This document shows, one piece after another, positions 25,575 through 35,249 of a stretch of 64,000 nt of DNA (within the stretch, counting starts at the first letter, position 1; each line of letters opens with the position of its first letter). The position numbers and the translations under genes are program-made. This DNA comes from Malus domestica (Eukaryota > Streptophyta > Magnoliopsida > Rosales > Rosaceae). A model generated the notes under the pieces. It saw only the letters and a program-made list of their open reading frames with translations. It searched no databases and was not told where the DNA came from. Location: NCBI RefSeq assembly GCF_042453785.1, contig NC_091668.1, forward strand, positions 1,185,501 to 1,249,500, in the 5' to 3' direction.

Positions 25575-27773
25575 ATGGCTAGAAATTTAGAAAATTCCAT
25601 AAGTGAAAATTCTAGTGTTCAAGAAATGGGAGTGCGGAGATCCGTGAGGCAAAATGCGACAATAAGAGGAGCAGCATCACCACCACGAGTTTCCACCATG
25701 GGAACCACCGCAGTGGCTACCTCGGTAGCCACCCACGGCGAGGTCCATGGTGCCTTCACCACGGCCACTATGGGAACCACCGCGGTGGCTACTTCGGTAG
25801 CCATTCGTGGCGAGGTCCGTAGAGCTTTCACCACTGCCCGAGCCGTGCCATCCAAGGCTCACGGTACCAAGACCACAACCCAAGCCGTGCCATCCAAGTT
25901 TACATGGACCCAAGCCCAAGCCTCGCATTCACATGCACCGCGCGTTGAGCAGTCTGCTTTCGTCGAGCAGCCCACTCCCGTAGCCCAGCCTGCTCCTGCC
26001 AAGCAGCCTGCTCTCGTGACCCAGCCTGCTCCTGCCAAGCAGCCTGCTCCCGACGAGCAGCCCACTCCCGTGGTCCAGCCTGCTTCCGTCGAGCAGCCCA
26101 CTCCTGCCAAGCAGCCTGCTCTCGTGACCCAGCCTGCTCCTGACGAGCAGCTCACTCCCGTGGTCCAGCCTGCTTCCGTGGAGCAGCCCACTCTCACGGC
26201 CCAACCTGCTCCTGCCGAGCAGCCTGCTCTCGTGACCCAGCCTGCTCCCGACGAGCAGCCCACTCTCACGGCCCATCATGCTCCAGTGGCTTTCCAAGCA
26301 GCCCAAGTCGACCCAAGACTATCTCAACCATCTGGACCTACCATCGAGCCGGGGGCATTCTCACCATATTTTTTCGCGGATTTGACATTTCCCAATTCAA
26401 ATCTCACGCCCGGAGTCTACCACATTTCCACTGCCCAAGGAGGCGCATTCCTTCCAAGCTCTTCCAATCCAAATGGCGAACAACACTTGTCTCGACAAGT
26501 CATAAAGTTGACAAGCGCCGTTGCACAACAGACAACTTTGGTGAATCAACTTTTGCAACGCATCGGGATCCAACGTGCCCCGGACGAGGTATCCCGAAGT
26601 AGGACAAGGGCAGACGAACCTTTCTAGCAGCGTCCCGGCAAGCAGCCATTCGACCAGCCACGAGCCGAACGTTCAGGCAGTGTACATTCCCGATTGGGCC
26701 CCCGAGATAGCGTATACTCCCGTCTTAGCGCGCTGAGGAGCGTGTACTCTCGACTAGGCCCACGGATGAGCATACATTCACGGTTGGGGTCACACTCCGA
26801 TAGTCAACATGAGCAACCTTCCGGACAAAGTGTTCATTCGCGGCTAAGCCCACAAGGAGCATCATCCACCTCACATCAGAGTAGGCAGCACGACGGACGG
26901 AGAGAAGCAGTCACTCAATCCAGCTCAAGTTCAACCAGCAGCCTGCGAAGAACTCGTTCGCCTGCTAGGAACACACCACATGCACTGCATCTGCGGCGTA
27001 GACGAGCCAAACACATGGAAGAGCAGCCTAGACCAGCAAGTCATGGCTGGGGGCAGCCGAGAGCTCCGCTACCCCAACAAAGGCAAATTCAGGAAGAAGT
27101 AGAGAGACTCTTGACCAAGCGATTGCATGATTTCCAACGCAACGAGGTCACCGACGAGGCACTACGACGGAACATGACCAACATAAGCAGGTCACCCTTC
27201 ACGGATGAGATCGAGCAGGCAGAGCCTCCACGAGAGTTCAGCATGCCACATTTCACATCTTTCAAAGGGGATGAAGACCCGGAGAGACACTTAAAGCGCT
27301 ACCGAAGCGCAATGATCCTTTATCGAAACAACGATGCGCTTATGTGCAAGATATTCGCCACCACTCTACAAGGCGAGGCGCAAGATTGGTTCTACACCCT
27401 GCCGCCACAATCCATCCGGGATTTCTACGAACTTTCTTTGGTTTTCACCAAAGAATATTCATCCTATCGCTCGATCAAAAAGAAATCTGATCATTTGTTC
27501 AACGTCAAGAAGAACCCAAAGGAGTCACTTCGCGACTATGTGAGGAGGTTCAAAGTAGAGAAGGCAAAAATAGTCGGATGCAACGACTCGATAGCTAGAG
27601 CAGCCTTCCAAAAAGGACTTCCAGCAGACCACCCGCTATTCGGAAAATTGATCATGAAAGAAGATCTAACTCTGGCAGACTCTTTTGCTTTGGCAGAGAA
27701 GTATGCACTTTGGGATGAGGCTCGCCAATGCACATTCAAGGACTTGAAGAAGTACCCGACATCACCTCCCTAG
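25575..27773 (+). pseudogene. gag of element B, one in-frame amber stop
   Basis: ATG 25575 (MARNLENSISEN) to TAG 27771-27773 is a single 733-codon frame interrupted only by TAG at 26625-26627. There element A has CAG (TTTCCAGCAG versus TTTCTAGCAG). The N-terminus has two copies of the MGTTAVATSVATxGEV repeat and a Gln-Pro-Ala repeat region at 25950-26290. The gag core (SFKGDEDPERHLKRYRS, ATTLQGEAQDWFYTLPP, LSLVFTKEYSSYRS, VRRFKVEKAKIVGCND, FQKGLPADHPLFGKL) is undamaged at about 27240-27730. No zinc knuckle is visible. It is a young pseudogene, or a gag product would need stop readthrough. Confidence 0.85.
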
Positions 27774-28048
27774 AAGCAGCGGAGGATTTATTCACATGTT
27801 TGACGGTATCTAAAGTAGCAATAAGCTCTACCATCATGCGAGAAGAGATGGGGGCTCGACTACCTGTATTCCACAGTTACATGTATTCTACAGTTCAAAA
27901 GCTCTCTTCGATGTTATTAAAAATTCAAAAGCTAACTTTGGCGATAGTTGTTTCAACCCAGAAGCACAAGTTTTACTTTCAAACGCATGCAATCATCCTA
28001 ATGACGTACTATTCTGCCCAATCCAGACGCGCGACGATAAAGGCGTAG
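27767..28048 (+). pseudogene. RNase H-domain scrap of pol, element B
   Basis: In the frame +1 to gag, the sequence reads EAAEDLFTCLTVSKVAISST, IMREEMGARLPVFHS, then LTLAIVVSTQKHKFYFQTHA. This resembles the gypsy RT-RNase H stretch normally reading along the lines of LYLYLAVS...REE...KPVYYVSK...LEKLALALVVA. The preceding protease and RT are missing, so gag is joined directly to RNase H by a deletion shared with element A. Confidence 0.7.
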
Positions 28049-28439
28049 ATCCTGGTGGATGTAAAGTTTTCTGATGAACGCAACACTGGAAGGACACACT
28101 GGAAAGCAAGTTTTATCCTTGTCACCCTAAAAGATTCTGCATAGGAGCAACATGTACCGGCAGTTGAGTACCATTTCTTGCTGCGCATCACACGGCCCTA
28201 GCCGACCCTTGCTCAATGATTCAACTCTAGAGTGGCCCAATACCGGCAGTTGAGCATCTCCTGTTGCGTATGACATGGCCCCATCTCCACAGCTCCCTAC
28301 TGCGTCTTCACGCCGAGCCTAGGTGACGCAACAGAGCGGCCCAACGATGCCTCAGAAGTAGCCGAGCACACTCTAGCTAAGCCTACTCCACCCGATGGAG
28401 ACTTCTGGCATTTGCATGTCGACGACGCAGAAAAGCCTT

Positions 28440-28680
28440 CATCACTGCCAACAGAGAAGGCTCCAAAAAGATGGATCCCATATGGGAAGGTCCGTACAAG
28501 ATCAGCAGAGTAGGGGGCAAGAGTAATTACACCCTCACCACCATGAAACGGCAAAAAGATTGAAAAGAAATGGATGGCCTACAATCTGAAGAAGTACCAT
28601 GTGTGACCTCCCGCTACATCAAAACCCGAAAACTCAATAAGCTCGATGGGCACCACCTCACAAGTCGAGGACTATCCAGT
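28440..28680 (+). pseudogene. Integrase C-terminal scrap, element B
   Basis: PIWEGPYKISRVGGKSNYT is readable near 28475, and WMAYNLKKYHV near 28570 in another frame. This is the C-terminal GPY/F-type module and its tail. The catalytic core present in element A is absent here. Confidence 0.65.
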
Positions 28681-29815
28681 TGTTATGCAGTTCCTACCTT
28701 ACAGCTAAAGTTCTCGTTCGTTTCACTCGTTTTTCAATGAGGAATTTAGAAGTAATCACAACTTGGCTTGGCTGCATGCTTACAACAACTAATCACTCAT
28801 GCACTTCAAAAGAAGACTGTGCCCTTCTTAGGGACTCATCGTAGGAATTGCGCCCCCCGAGGGACCAACCATGCTCTCCAGTGCGAGAGGGTAAACCAAT
28901 TCTCCGACACCCATATGGGTCAGCTCTCAAAGACGGGAGGATAAACTTTACACTCTGAATATCCAGACATGGATGAGCCTGGCTGCCCTAGTATAACTAG
29001 ATGCACGATGGCTTGCATCGGGATTCCTAGAAGTAGCCGCAATGGTCTTTTTCAAGGCTTAGCTAACTGAAGGATTTTGGGTCTCTTGGCTTAATCCGTG
29101 GGGAACCGGGCCCTAGAGACGTAGATGGCACATTACGCAGTACATCCGATGGACGGCTGCCCTGGAATCCTAAAGCTGTTACCGAGTGCACTAAGGTAGC
29201 CTAGGGATTCCGGAAGACTGCCTATGGCTTGCCCTTCGAGCAGTGAAGTCACACTAGACTTATACAATCGCACATTCTTGTGAAAGGTTAAACAAGCTAG
29301 CGCGCATATACGAAGTTTTATCCACTGCCGACATGCTACGTAGTCGATAAGCTTCACCTCTGCCAAGCGCGGAACAACCTACACCAAGTCCTAAAGTGTT
29401 GTGATACTTGCTACACAACCTACGGAATTGAAGAAAGTCAAGGTTAACAGCCTAGTGGTTACGCGGACTTGTCTGCTTCTGTAAGTAAGGCATCCGGCTG
29501 CCAACCCTATGGCTAACAACTTTGCAAAGTTCTACACCAACACCTACGGCTGCATAGGCTACGCGAGTTTGTCTGCTTATAAAAAAGTAGCATGCCTGCC
29601 ACTGGTCTATCAAGTCTAAAGGTTAGGGCATGAACAAAAGAAGTGAAGATGAAGAAAAACAAAGAAAATCCTAAAGGCTACCTAAAATACTACACTACAG
29701 CAGCTTGGACATCCCACGACTACTCGGTCGCCACACCTTCAACAGCCATAAAGCTCTTAGCAGCGGCATCATCCGACGCTTCACCCTTGGCTGCCCCAGT
29801 CTGGGCACTAACTTC
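28681..29815 (+). other. Non-coding internal region of element B
   Basis: Corresponds to 19930-21070 of element A at high similarity, with one copy of the CTCTCCAGTGCGAGAGGG unit. No domain recognised. Confidence 0.6.
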
Positions 29816-29820
29816 TCCAA

Positions 29821-30384
29821 CTACTTCACCCATGGAAGCCTTAAAAGTAAAAGCAAGCAAGTCTTCCGGAGAAATAGAGAAGGTCTTAAAACCTCAAGCC
29901 CATCCTTCTTACCCTTCAGTTGCTCATTCTTCTTAAGCAGACTAACACGAACGCGCTGCAGCTCATCCACTATCTTCTTAGCATAAGTAGCGAAACGAAG
30001 CTCAGAAATTGCAAGCTTAAGATCTTGAATCTGAGGCGAATCAATCTCAGCAGCAAAGGGAGCAGGCTTTGGCGCCACTTTAGCAGCAGAGTCCACCTTA
30101 CCACTCTTCATAATAGCAAGTCTCTACAAAGGTAAACCGGACTTGGCTCCCAAAGAACGTCCTGGTACAGACTTCGGCACTGGGGGCATGATAAAACCTT
30201 TACGCTGAGTAATCTTATCCACAATTGTACTAGCCATTCTCAACATAGAAGACGCCACATGCTCAGATCTAGCAGCCTTACATTTCTTCCCATTGGAAGA
30301 AGTCATGTCAATCACATACCTCTTGGTAGCAAGCGGACCCTCATGAGCAGCGAAAGAAGTCTTTGGTTTTTTCTCAGCCGGCAT
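29821..30384 (-). pseudogene. Antisense ORF of element B, interrupted by one stop
   Basis: Minus frame from 30384 (MPAEKKPKTSFAAHEGPLAT) to 29821. Blocks: RYVIDMTSSNGKKCKAARSE, MLRMASTIVDKITQRKGF, IMPPVPKSVPGRSLGAKSGL, TAG at 30126-30124, then in the same frame MKSGKVDSAAKVAPKPAP, IDSPQIQDLKLAISELRFA, and a helical Lys/Leu-rich stretch VDELQRVRVSLLKKNEQLK. Predicted basic N-terminus and coiled-coil C-terminus; no catalytic motif seen. Orthologous to 21076-21763 in element A. Function unknown. Confidence 0.6.
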
Positions 30385-31203
30385 CTCTTGAGCAAGCAGA
30401 GAAGATCCATTTTCCCACCTTCACTTGCAGCAGGATCCACAACAGTGATTGGACGAGCCAGTGCATCCGCTTTGATCCTATTCCCCTCATCTTTTGGGAA
30501 CAGCCCACGTTTCTCCTGACGAAAAGAGTTAAAGTAGCCAAATTCATTCGTGGTACCTAGCAGGGAAGTTCAACCCAACATTCCAGCAGTTCATGAGTTT
30601 CGCAACCTCTTCATTTTTCTCAATCACCAGCCTAGCTCGAGTCATGTTCAAAAGCCTAAAAAGACATGAGCCATGTGACTTGCCTAACACTGCGCCCCAG
30701 TGCCACAATCCGAGGTCCCAACCACACAAGCTGCCCTTGGTTCTAGCCAAGTCGAGCAGCTTAAAGCAGTGGTCCCTGCCACAATACCTCATCAGCCCAT
30801 GCCGAGTCGACTCCTGGCCCATGCCAGCCGACGTGCCGCACCACCCCGACGGCTGCCCCGCGGTAGCACTATCCACGAAGAAGACGAAGAAATCAACGAA
30901 AGACGGTCCTTTGCACGGGCAAGATGTAGAAGATTGCTAGAGGAGGGGGAACAAATATCCTCTAAGCTATCTCTCTCTTGTAAGGTAGAATAAATCGCTC
31001 TCCAAAGTTGATTTAATAATCCACTTAAGGTGGATTTAAATAGGCTTTGAGAAAAATTTATTTCCCTTTCCTAGAATGATCTAATTTCCTATTAAAGAGA
31101 GAATCTACATCAAAATAGGAAGCAGTCCTAAGTTTCCTAAAGCAAGAAGATCTCTACACATGTTGCCCTTTTATGCGAGCAGCCCAACAGGTGTGGGGGC
31201 ATT

Positions 31204-31944
31204 TGTGGAGCCAAAAATATTCACAAGGCGACACGTGGATTTTTGGACAAAAATGACAAAAATACCCTTGCAGTACAACGAGGTTCCTACGCGCAAGCAG
31301 CGGGCAACCCTCTTTCAACCAAGACAGAAGTGCCCAAAATAGGTAACAATTCAAAATCCATCTCATCAAATCCTTTCTACAAGGTAATTCCCAAACACAT
31401 TCCTTTTAAATTATGTTAATTGGCTAATTAATGGGTTTATTGCCTAATTAACCCATTAATTGTCAATTAAACCATCCATTATATCCAAATAACTACAAAA
31501 TACATCCAATTCAACCCTAAAACACCACATGGCCGGCTATCCCCATTTCAAAACCTAATCCATCACTTTTTTCTACCTTTTTCACCATTTCTTCCTTTTT
31601 ATTACCCAATAAATTCAAAAACCACCAAAACATTCATCTTATGTTTAATAGCCAAATAAATTGGCTAATTAAACATAAATTAAACCTAAAAACCCTAGCC
31701 ACCTCCTATCCCTATAAATATACTCCCATTCTCACCAAAAAGCTAATTCCAACACTTTGGCAAAAATCCCAAAATTCTCTAAACACTCTTTCTCTCTAAA
31801 TTCTAACTTTGGCATCGGAGGTTCTTCGGCCAAAGCCCCCCATTCATCGTGGGCGCGTGAGGCTCTTGGCCTTAACCTAAGGTGTTAATTGTTTTGTAGG
31901 TGCAAAATCGTCCAAGATCGAGGAGGAAGAAATTTGCATCCACA
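31204..31944 (+). repeat. 3' LTR of element B
   Basis: 741 bp, starting TGTGGAGCC after a GTGTGGGGGCATT polypurine-like stretch and ending CATCCACA. The CATGG target duplication follows at 31945. Confidence 0.92.
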
Positions 31945-32124
31945 CATGGGTAATAAAAAACTCCAACAATTTGACAATATAATTCTTGGCTGAAAGCAAT
32001 CATACTTATGCATTTGTTACGGATTCGTTCACGTCCTCTTGACTTGTATCGAGCCAACTTTACTCCAACCGTTTGACAAAATAAGTCTTGGCAAGAAAAC
32101 ATTACTCGTCACGCATGCACCTTT

Positions 32125-32357
32125 TGGGCCAGAGAGTGCTGTGTTCCAGGCCCAGTTCTTGATCTTGAGGCCCAATCATCAACTGCCGTTCACTCAAGCC
32201 CTAGGCCTCAAAACATTTCATTATATCAAAAAGCCCACTACTCCAGACACCTCAATTCTCAGCCGTCCGATCAATAACCCCACAAAACCAAAACCCCTCC
32301 GAAAGCCTTTATAAACGGGTCGAAGGCAACCTTAATCGGCCGAACTTTGAAACCCTA
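32125..32357 (+). promoter_or_regulatory. Site II / TATA / telobox promoter upstream of snoRNA candidates
   Basis: Site II elements (TGGGCC/TGGGCT in either orientation) occur at 32125-32130, 32149-32154, 32169-32174 and 32232-32237. A TATA-like TTTATAAAC is at 32308-32316 and a telobox AAACCCTA at 32350-32357. This combination is established for plant ribosomal-protein and snoRNA genes. No convincing ORF follows, but two box C/D RNAs do (32701, 32845), so it is read as the promoter of their precursor or host transcript. Confidence 0.7.
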
Positions 32358-32700
32358 GCAGCCTCTCACCATCGCCGGCTTCTCCGTCCGCAACCTCAAA
32401 GTCTCTCTCTTCGATATTTTCTATGTTTTTCCGAGCTTGCTTACTGTCGGTGTTCGATGTTCCTTAATCTTTCCTCTCTTGTTTGTCTTCCAATTTCTAT
32501 TAGTTGGAGAAATCCGCGAGGCCAATCGATGTAATCTTTTTCAATGGTTGAATGTTCGGATTTCGATTTGGGCATGTTGATACATTCTTAATTCATTTAT
32601 GTTATTTTTCGATTTTTCAAAGGTTTTTAAGAAACATGTTTTTTTTTTCTTCGGATTTTTCGGAACGCAAGTTTCAATGTTGTTTTGCTGATCGAATGTC

Positions 32701-32798
32701 GGGCCGGTGATGACTATGTTAAATCGACAGAATCGCAACGTAAAACTTGCGTAATGTGTTGATAGAAAATATCATGAACTAGGACGGTCTGAAGGCTC
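32701..32798 (+). ncRNA. Box C/D snoRNA candidate, guide complementary to 18S rRNA
   Basis: C box GTGATGA at 32707-32713. D box CTGA at 32789-32792. Flanking closing stem GGGCC (32701-32705) with GGCTC (32794-32798), one G-U pair. The 11 nt just upstream of the D box (ACTAGGACGGT) are complementary to the conserved 18S rRNA stretch ACCGTCCTAGT. By the D+5 rule the target would be the U in ACCGU. A C'-like TGTTGATA lies at about 32757. About 98 nt, a normal plant length. The rRNA match is from memory of the conserved sequence, not an alignment. Confidence 0.72.
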
Positions 32799-32844
32799 TC
32801 TGGTTTTTTTGTTTTTAATTTGTATGTTTTTGTTTGATTAAGTT

Positions 32845-32924
32845 GCTGTGGATGATGAGATCACAAAATTAACAGTTATCCCTGTCTGACGTACGGATGC
32901 TGAAAACATGTTATCTGACGCAGC
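32845..32924 (+). ncRNA. Box C/D snoRNA candidate, guide complementary to 25S rRNA
   Basis: C box ATGATGA at 32852-32858. D' box CTGA at 32886-32889. D box CTGA at 32915-32918. Closing stem GCTG (32845-32848) with CAGC (32921-32924). The 13 nt before D' (CAGTTATCCCTGT) are complementary to the conserved 25S peptidyl-transferase-region stretch ACAGGGATAACTG. The D'+5 rule points to the second G of CAGGGA. This resembles the target of yeast snR38-type guides, but I treat the family name as uncertain. 80 nt. It lies only 46 nt after the preceding candidate, so the pair is likely processed from one precursor. Confidence 0.8.
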
Positions 32925-32929
32925 TTTTA

Positions 32930-33260
32930 ACACCACCATTTTTTTCAAATTACGTTAACTCCGCTTAATCGCAACTGTTAATGTAGCTTAATCGTAACTG
33001 TTTACGTAATTTTTTTTTCAAATTACATATGGTTCTACATCGGAGAAACAAGTAAACAACAATAAAACCTTACTTCACTGAGTGAAGTCGGTTCTATAAA
33101 TCTTAGAATGCATTGTCGTTGTTTTAATACTAAGTCTTCCATTAGCCTCATGTATCATAATCTCATCTGCTAATTGGAATATTTTCTAATTGGAGAACAA
33201 GTAAACATGAAAGAATAAAATGTAGGAAAAACAAATTATGAAGCTAGAATGACTTGGTTT
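32930..33260. other. Region downstream of the snoRNA pair, with an RTE tail remnant
   Basis: T-rich tracts follow the snoRNAs. At about 33055-33160 a degraded RTE 3' tail (AACAACAATAAAACC, then GAGTGAAGTCGGTTCTATAA) is readable in minus orientation. No further C/D or H/ACA candidate was found by eye. Confidence 0.5.
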
Positions 33261-33265
33261 TATGT

Positions 33266-33489
33266 CGCTAAACTGCGAATTGGATCAGATCCGGATCTTA
33301 ATGTTCAGAGCTGAAGGATCAATTCATCTAGACTGCACAAATTAAACCCAACGCTCTTTATTAACACATTTTCCTGACCCATCATACAAAACCAATGGTT
33401 TTGATTTCTTTTACACACCAATGCTCAGATGAACTGATTTCTAAGCTCTGGACATTGAGGTCCGGAACGGATCCAATTCCGCTAAACTG
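33266..33489. mobile_element. Second Mutator-like MITE with 10-bp target duplication
   Basis: Body 33276-33479. Inverted ends: left GAATTGGATCAGATCCGGAT, right read inwards GAATTGGATCCGTTCCGGAC, both continuing to a CAGAGCT motif. Flanked by the identical 10-bp CGCTAAACTG at 33266-33275 and 33480-33489. Structurally equivalent to the element at 1776-1993. Confidence 0.75.
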
Positions 33490-33499
33490 GGAGTGCCAA

Positions 33500-34080
33500 G
33501 ATTGCTAAACCAATGGTGTTACATAAACAGTTGATTCGGTTCCGGAATGTGCACATAAACAATGGAGTGCCAAATTCGCGACATTTGGTTTGAAGTCGGA
33601 AGTGATTAAAATTTGAAAATCCTGCACAGATTTAGGAAGAGAAAAATCAACTGGTGTGGGAAATACATCAATAAACGATGGCCGGAAACATCGATAAGAA
33701 AAGCTAACGTAATTACAGTTATTATGTTCTTATTAGTTAACTACAAACCCTTCAATTACATGGGATGATTGAAATCCTTCATGCCAAGATGGTGTCGAAA
33801 TGGCCCTCTTACTTCCTCGATTTCCAACCGGCCTCAGTTTTCCAGAAAATCTTACTGCAGTATCAACCCATTCAGCTAGTTCTAACGTCGAAAAAATTTG
33901 GGAAGAAATAGCCAAGGCCTTAGACAGCCACATAGCAACGCTCCCAAATCCTACTACTTCCAACTGCCTACTATCAAATCATTATTTCCCCTCCGCCATC
34001 GAGCTGAAAAGAAAATTTGAAACGCATACATGATCAATCACTATGTTCCTTCTCCTACCTGCACGTGCCTCTACCCAAGT
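33500..34080. other. Downstream flank / 3' UTR region of the BPC gene
   Basis: Short frames on both strands at 33733-34033 carry no recognisable domain. Position directly 3' of a minus-strand gene makes part of this likely its 3' UTR. Confidence 0.4.
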
Positions 34081-34085
34081 TTCGT

Positions 34086-35245
34086 CTACTTGATTGTGAT
34101 GTAGCGGTTTGTTCCGTGCTTGGCCCAGTGGTCCTTGAGATCAACTGGGTTCGAGAGATCATGGCCTTCAGCTGTAAGTCGGCTAAGTAGCTTGTTGAAG
34201 GCACTCCCACTCATCTTCCTCCCACCCACACGGGCGTGTCTTTTGTTGGGCACTGCTGGCAATGGGTACATCGACATTGTAGTTGTGCAACATGAGGATT
34301 GCCAACCCCCATTCCCCCACTTGTAGCATTGCCTGAGGAGACCGGTGCACGAGCACATGGGTGCTGGCATGGTCGACTCATCATACGCAACCTGGTTCAA
34401 CCCCAGGTCCTGACATTTCCAATCTGACTTTGACACAACCACCTGTTTGTTAAGATCATCACCTTCACCGCCCATATCCTGGCCACCCTTCCAGTCATGT
34501 AATTTATCAAACGTCATCTTATTTAAGTCTTCACTCTCCCTCTTCATCTTCCTTGGAGATTTTGAAGGTTTCTTATTTGGTTGCGTTGTCTTGGGCTCCC
34601 TTGGTCGTTTGGGCTGCCGTGACTTTGTAGGCGCTGAAGTTTCTGGTGGCATTGTGATGGAATCGCTTGTGTGCATATCCCTCGTACCATAAGAAGCTTC
34701 ATTCATGTGCGGCATGTGATGTACATGCTGCTGCTGCTGTGTGTGGTGCATATGTTTGACCCCGCGTGAAATTTGGCAACCTGGTGGGCATGAAGATACA
34801 TTGCCACTGTTCAAGGAGTTATCCCGGTAGTGAAGAGTTGCAATGGCGCTGTCTCGTTCCATCATGGCACTATTTCGTTCTGCAATTGCTGCATCTCGTT
34901 GCAGGAATGCCATGTCTCGCTCTGCAAGGGCAGCCTTTTTCTCGGAAAAGGCCAAATTTCTTTCCTGAATAGCTGCATCTCTTTCGCTCATTATGGCCAT
35001 TACCTGTTTCATTGATGGCTGATTGTGCATCAACCACTAAACAAAAAACAAGACAAAATATCGTCAGATAAGCATTGAATATGTATATACCGCATACCTC
35101 CTGAAAGACTTTATACATGTCAATTCACATGATAATCAATTTAGGTAGCCGTATTCAGAAAATTGCTTCCACATACCTGACCCTGAGCTGCTTTATACTG
35201 ATCTGCTTTGTGTCTTCCATTTTCACGATGGCCACCGTCATCCAT
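34086..35245 (-). CDS. BPC6-like: BASIC PENTACYSTEINE (BBR/BPC) class II GAGA-binding factor, BPC6-like
   Basis: Two coding exons: 35245-35177 (23 codons, [20 protein letters not shown]) and 35036-34086. They join in frame as [14 protein letters not shown], giving 339 residues, close to the roughly 340 of Arabidopsis BPC6. Residues about 24-75 are an Ala/Glu/Arg heptad coiled coil of repeated AERDxA units, the class II dimerisation segment. A His/Gln-rich run follows, then a Lys/Arg/Pro-rich nuclear-localisation-like segment. The C-terminal zinc-finger-like domain has the five diagnostic cysteines (CSC, QCYKWG, SSCC) and ends [16 protein letters not shown] proteins bind GA-repeat DNA and recruit Polycomb-type repressors to homeotic and hormone genes. 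A 5' UTR intron is likely, with a donor near 36253 (minus GGTGAGCT). Confidence 0.93.
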
Positions 35246-35249
35246 TTGA

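Larger units (their letters stand above)
24667..31944 (+). mobile_element. Non-autonomous Ty3/gypsy-like LTR retrotransposon B, complete with TSD
   Basis: 7278 bp, flanked by CATGG at 24662-24666 and 31945-31949. LTRs are 24667-25409 (743 bp) and 31204-31944 (741 bp). The 5' LTR begins TATGGAGCC, a TG to TA change of the canonical first dinucleotide; the 3' LTR keeps TGTGGAGCC. Same family and order as element A, but with different internal deletions: B keeps a longer RNase H scrap and lacks the integrase core. gag is closer to intact, with one in-frame stop. No protease or reverse transcriptase. The two LTR pairs belong to distinguishable U3 variants. Confidence 0.92.
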
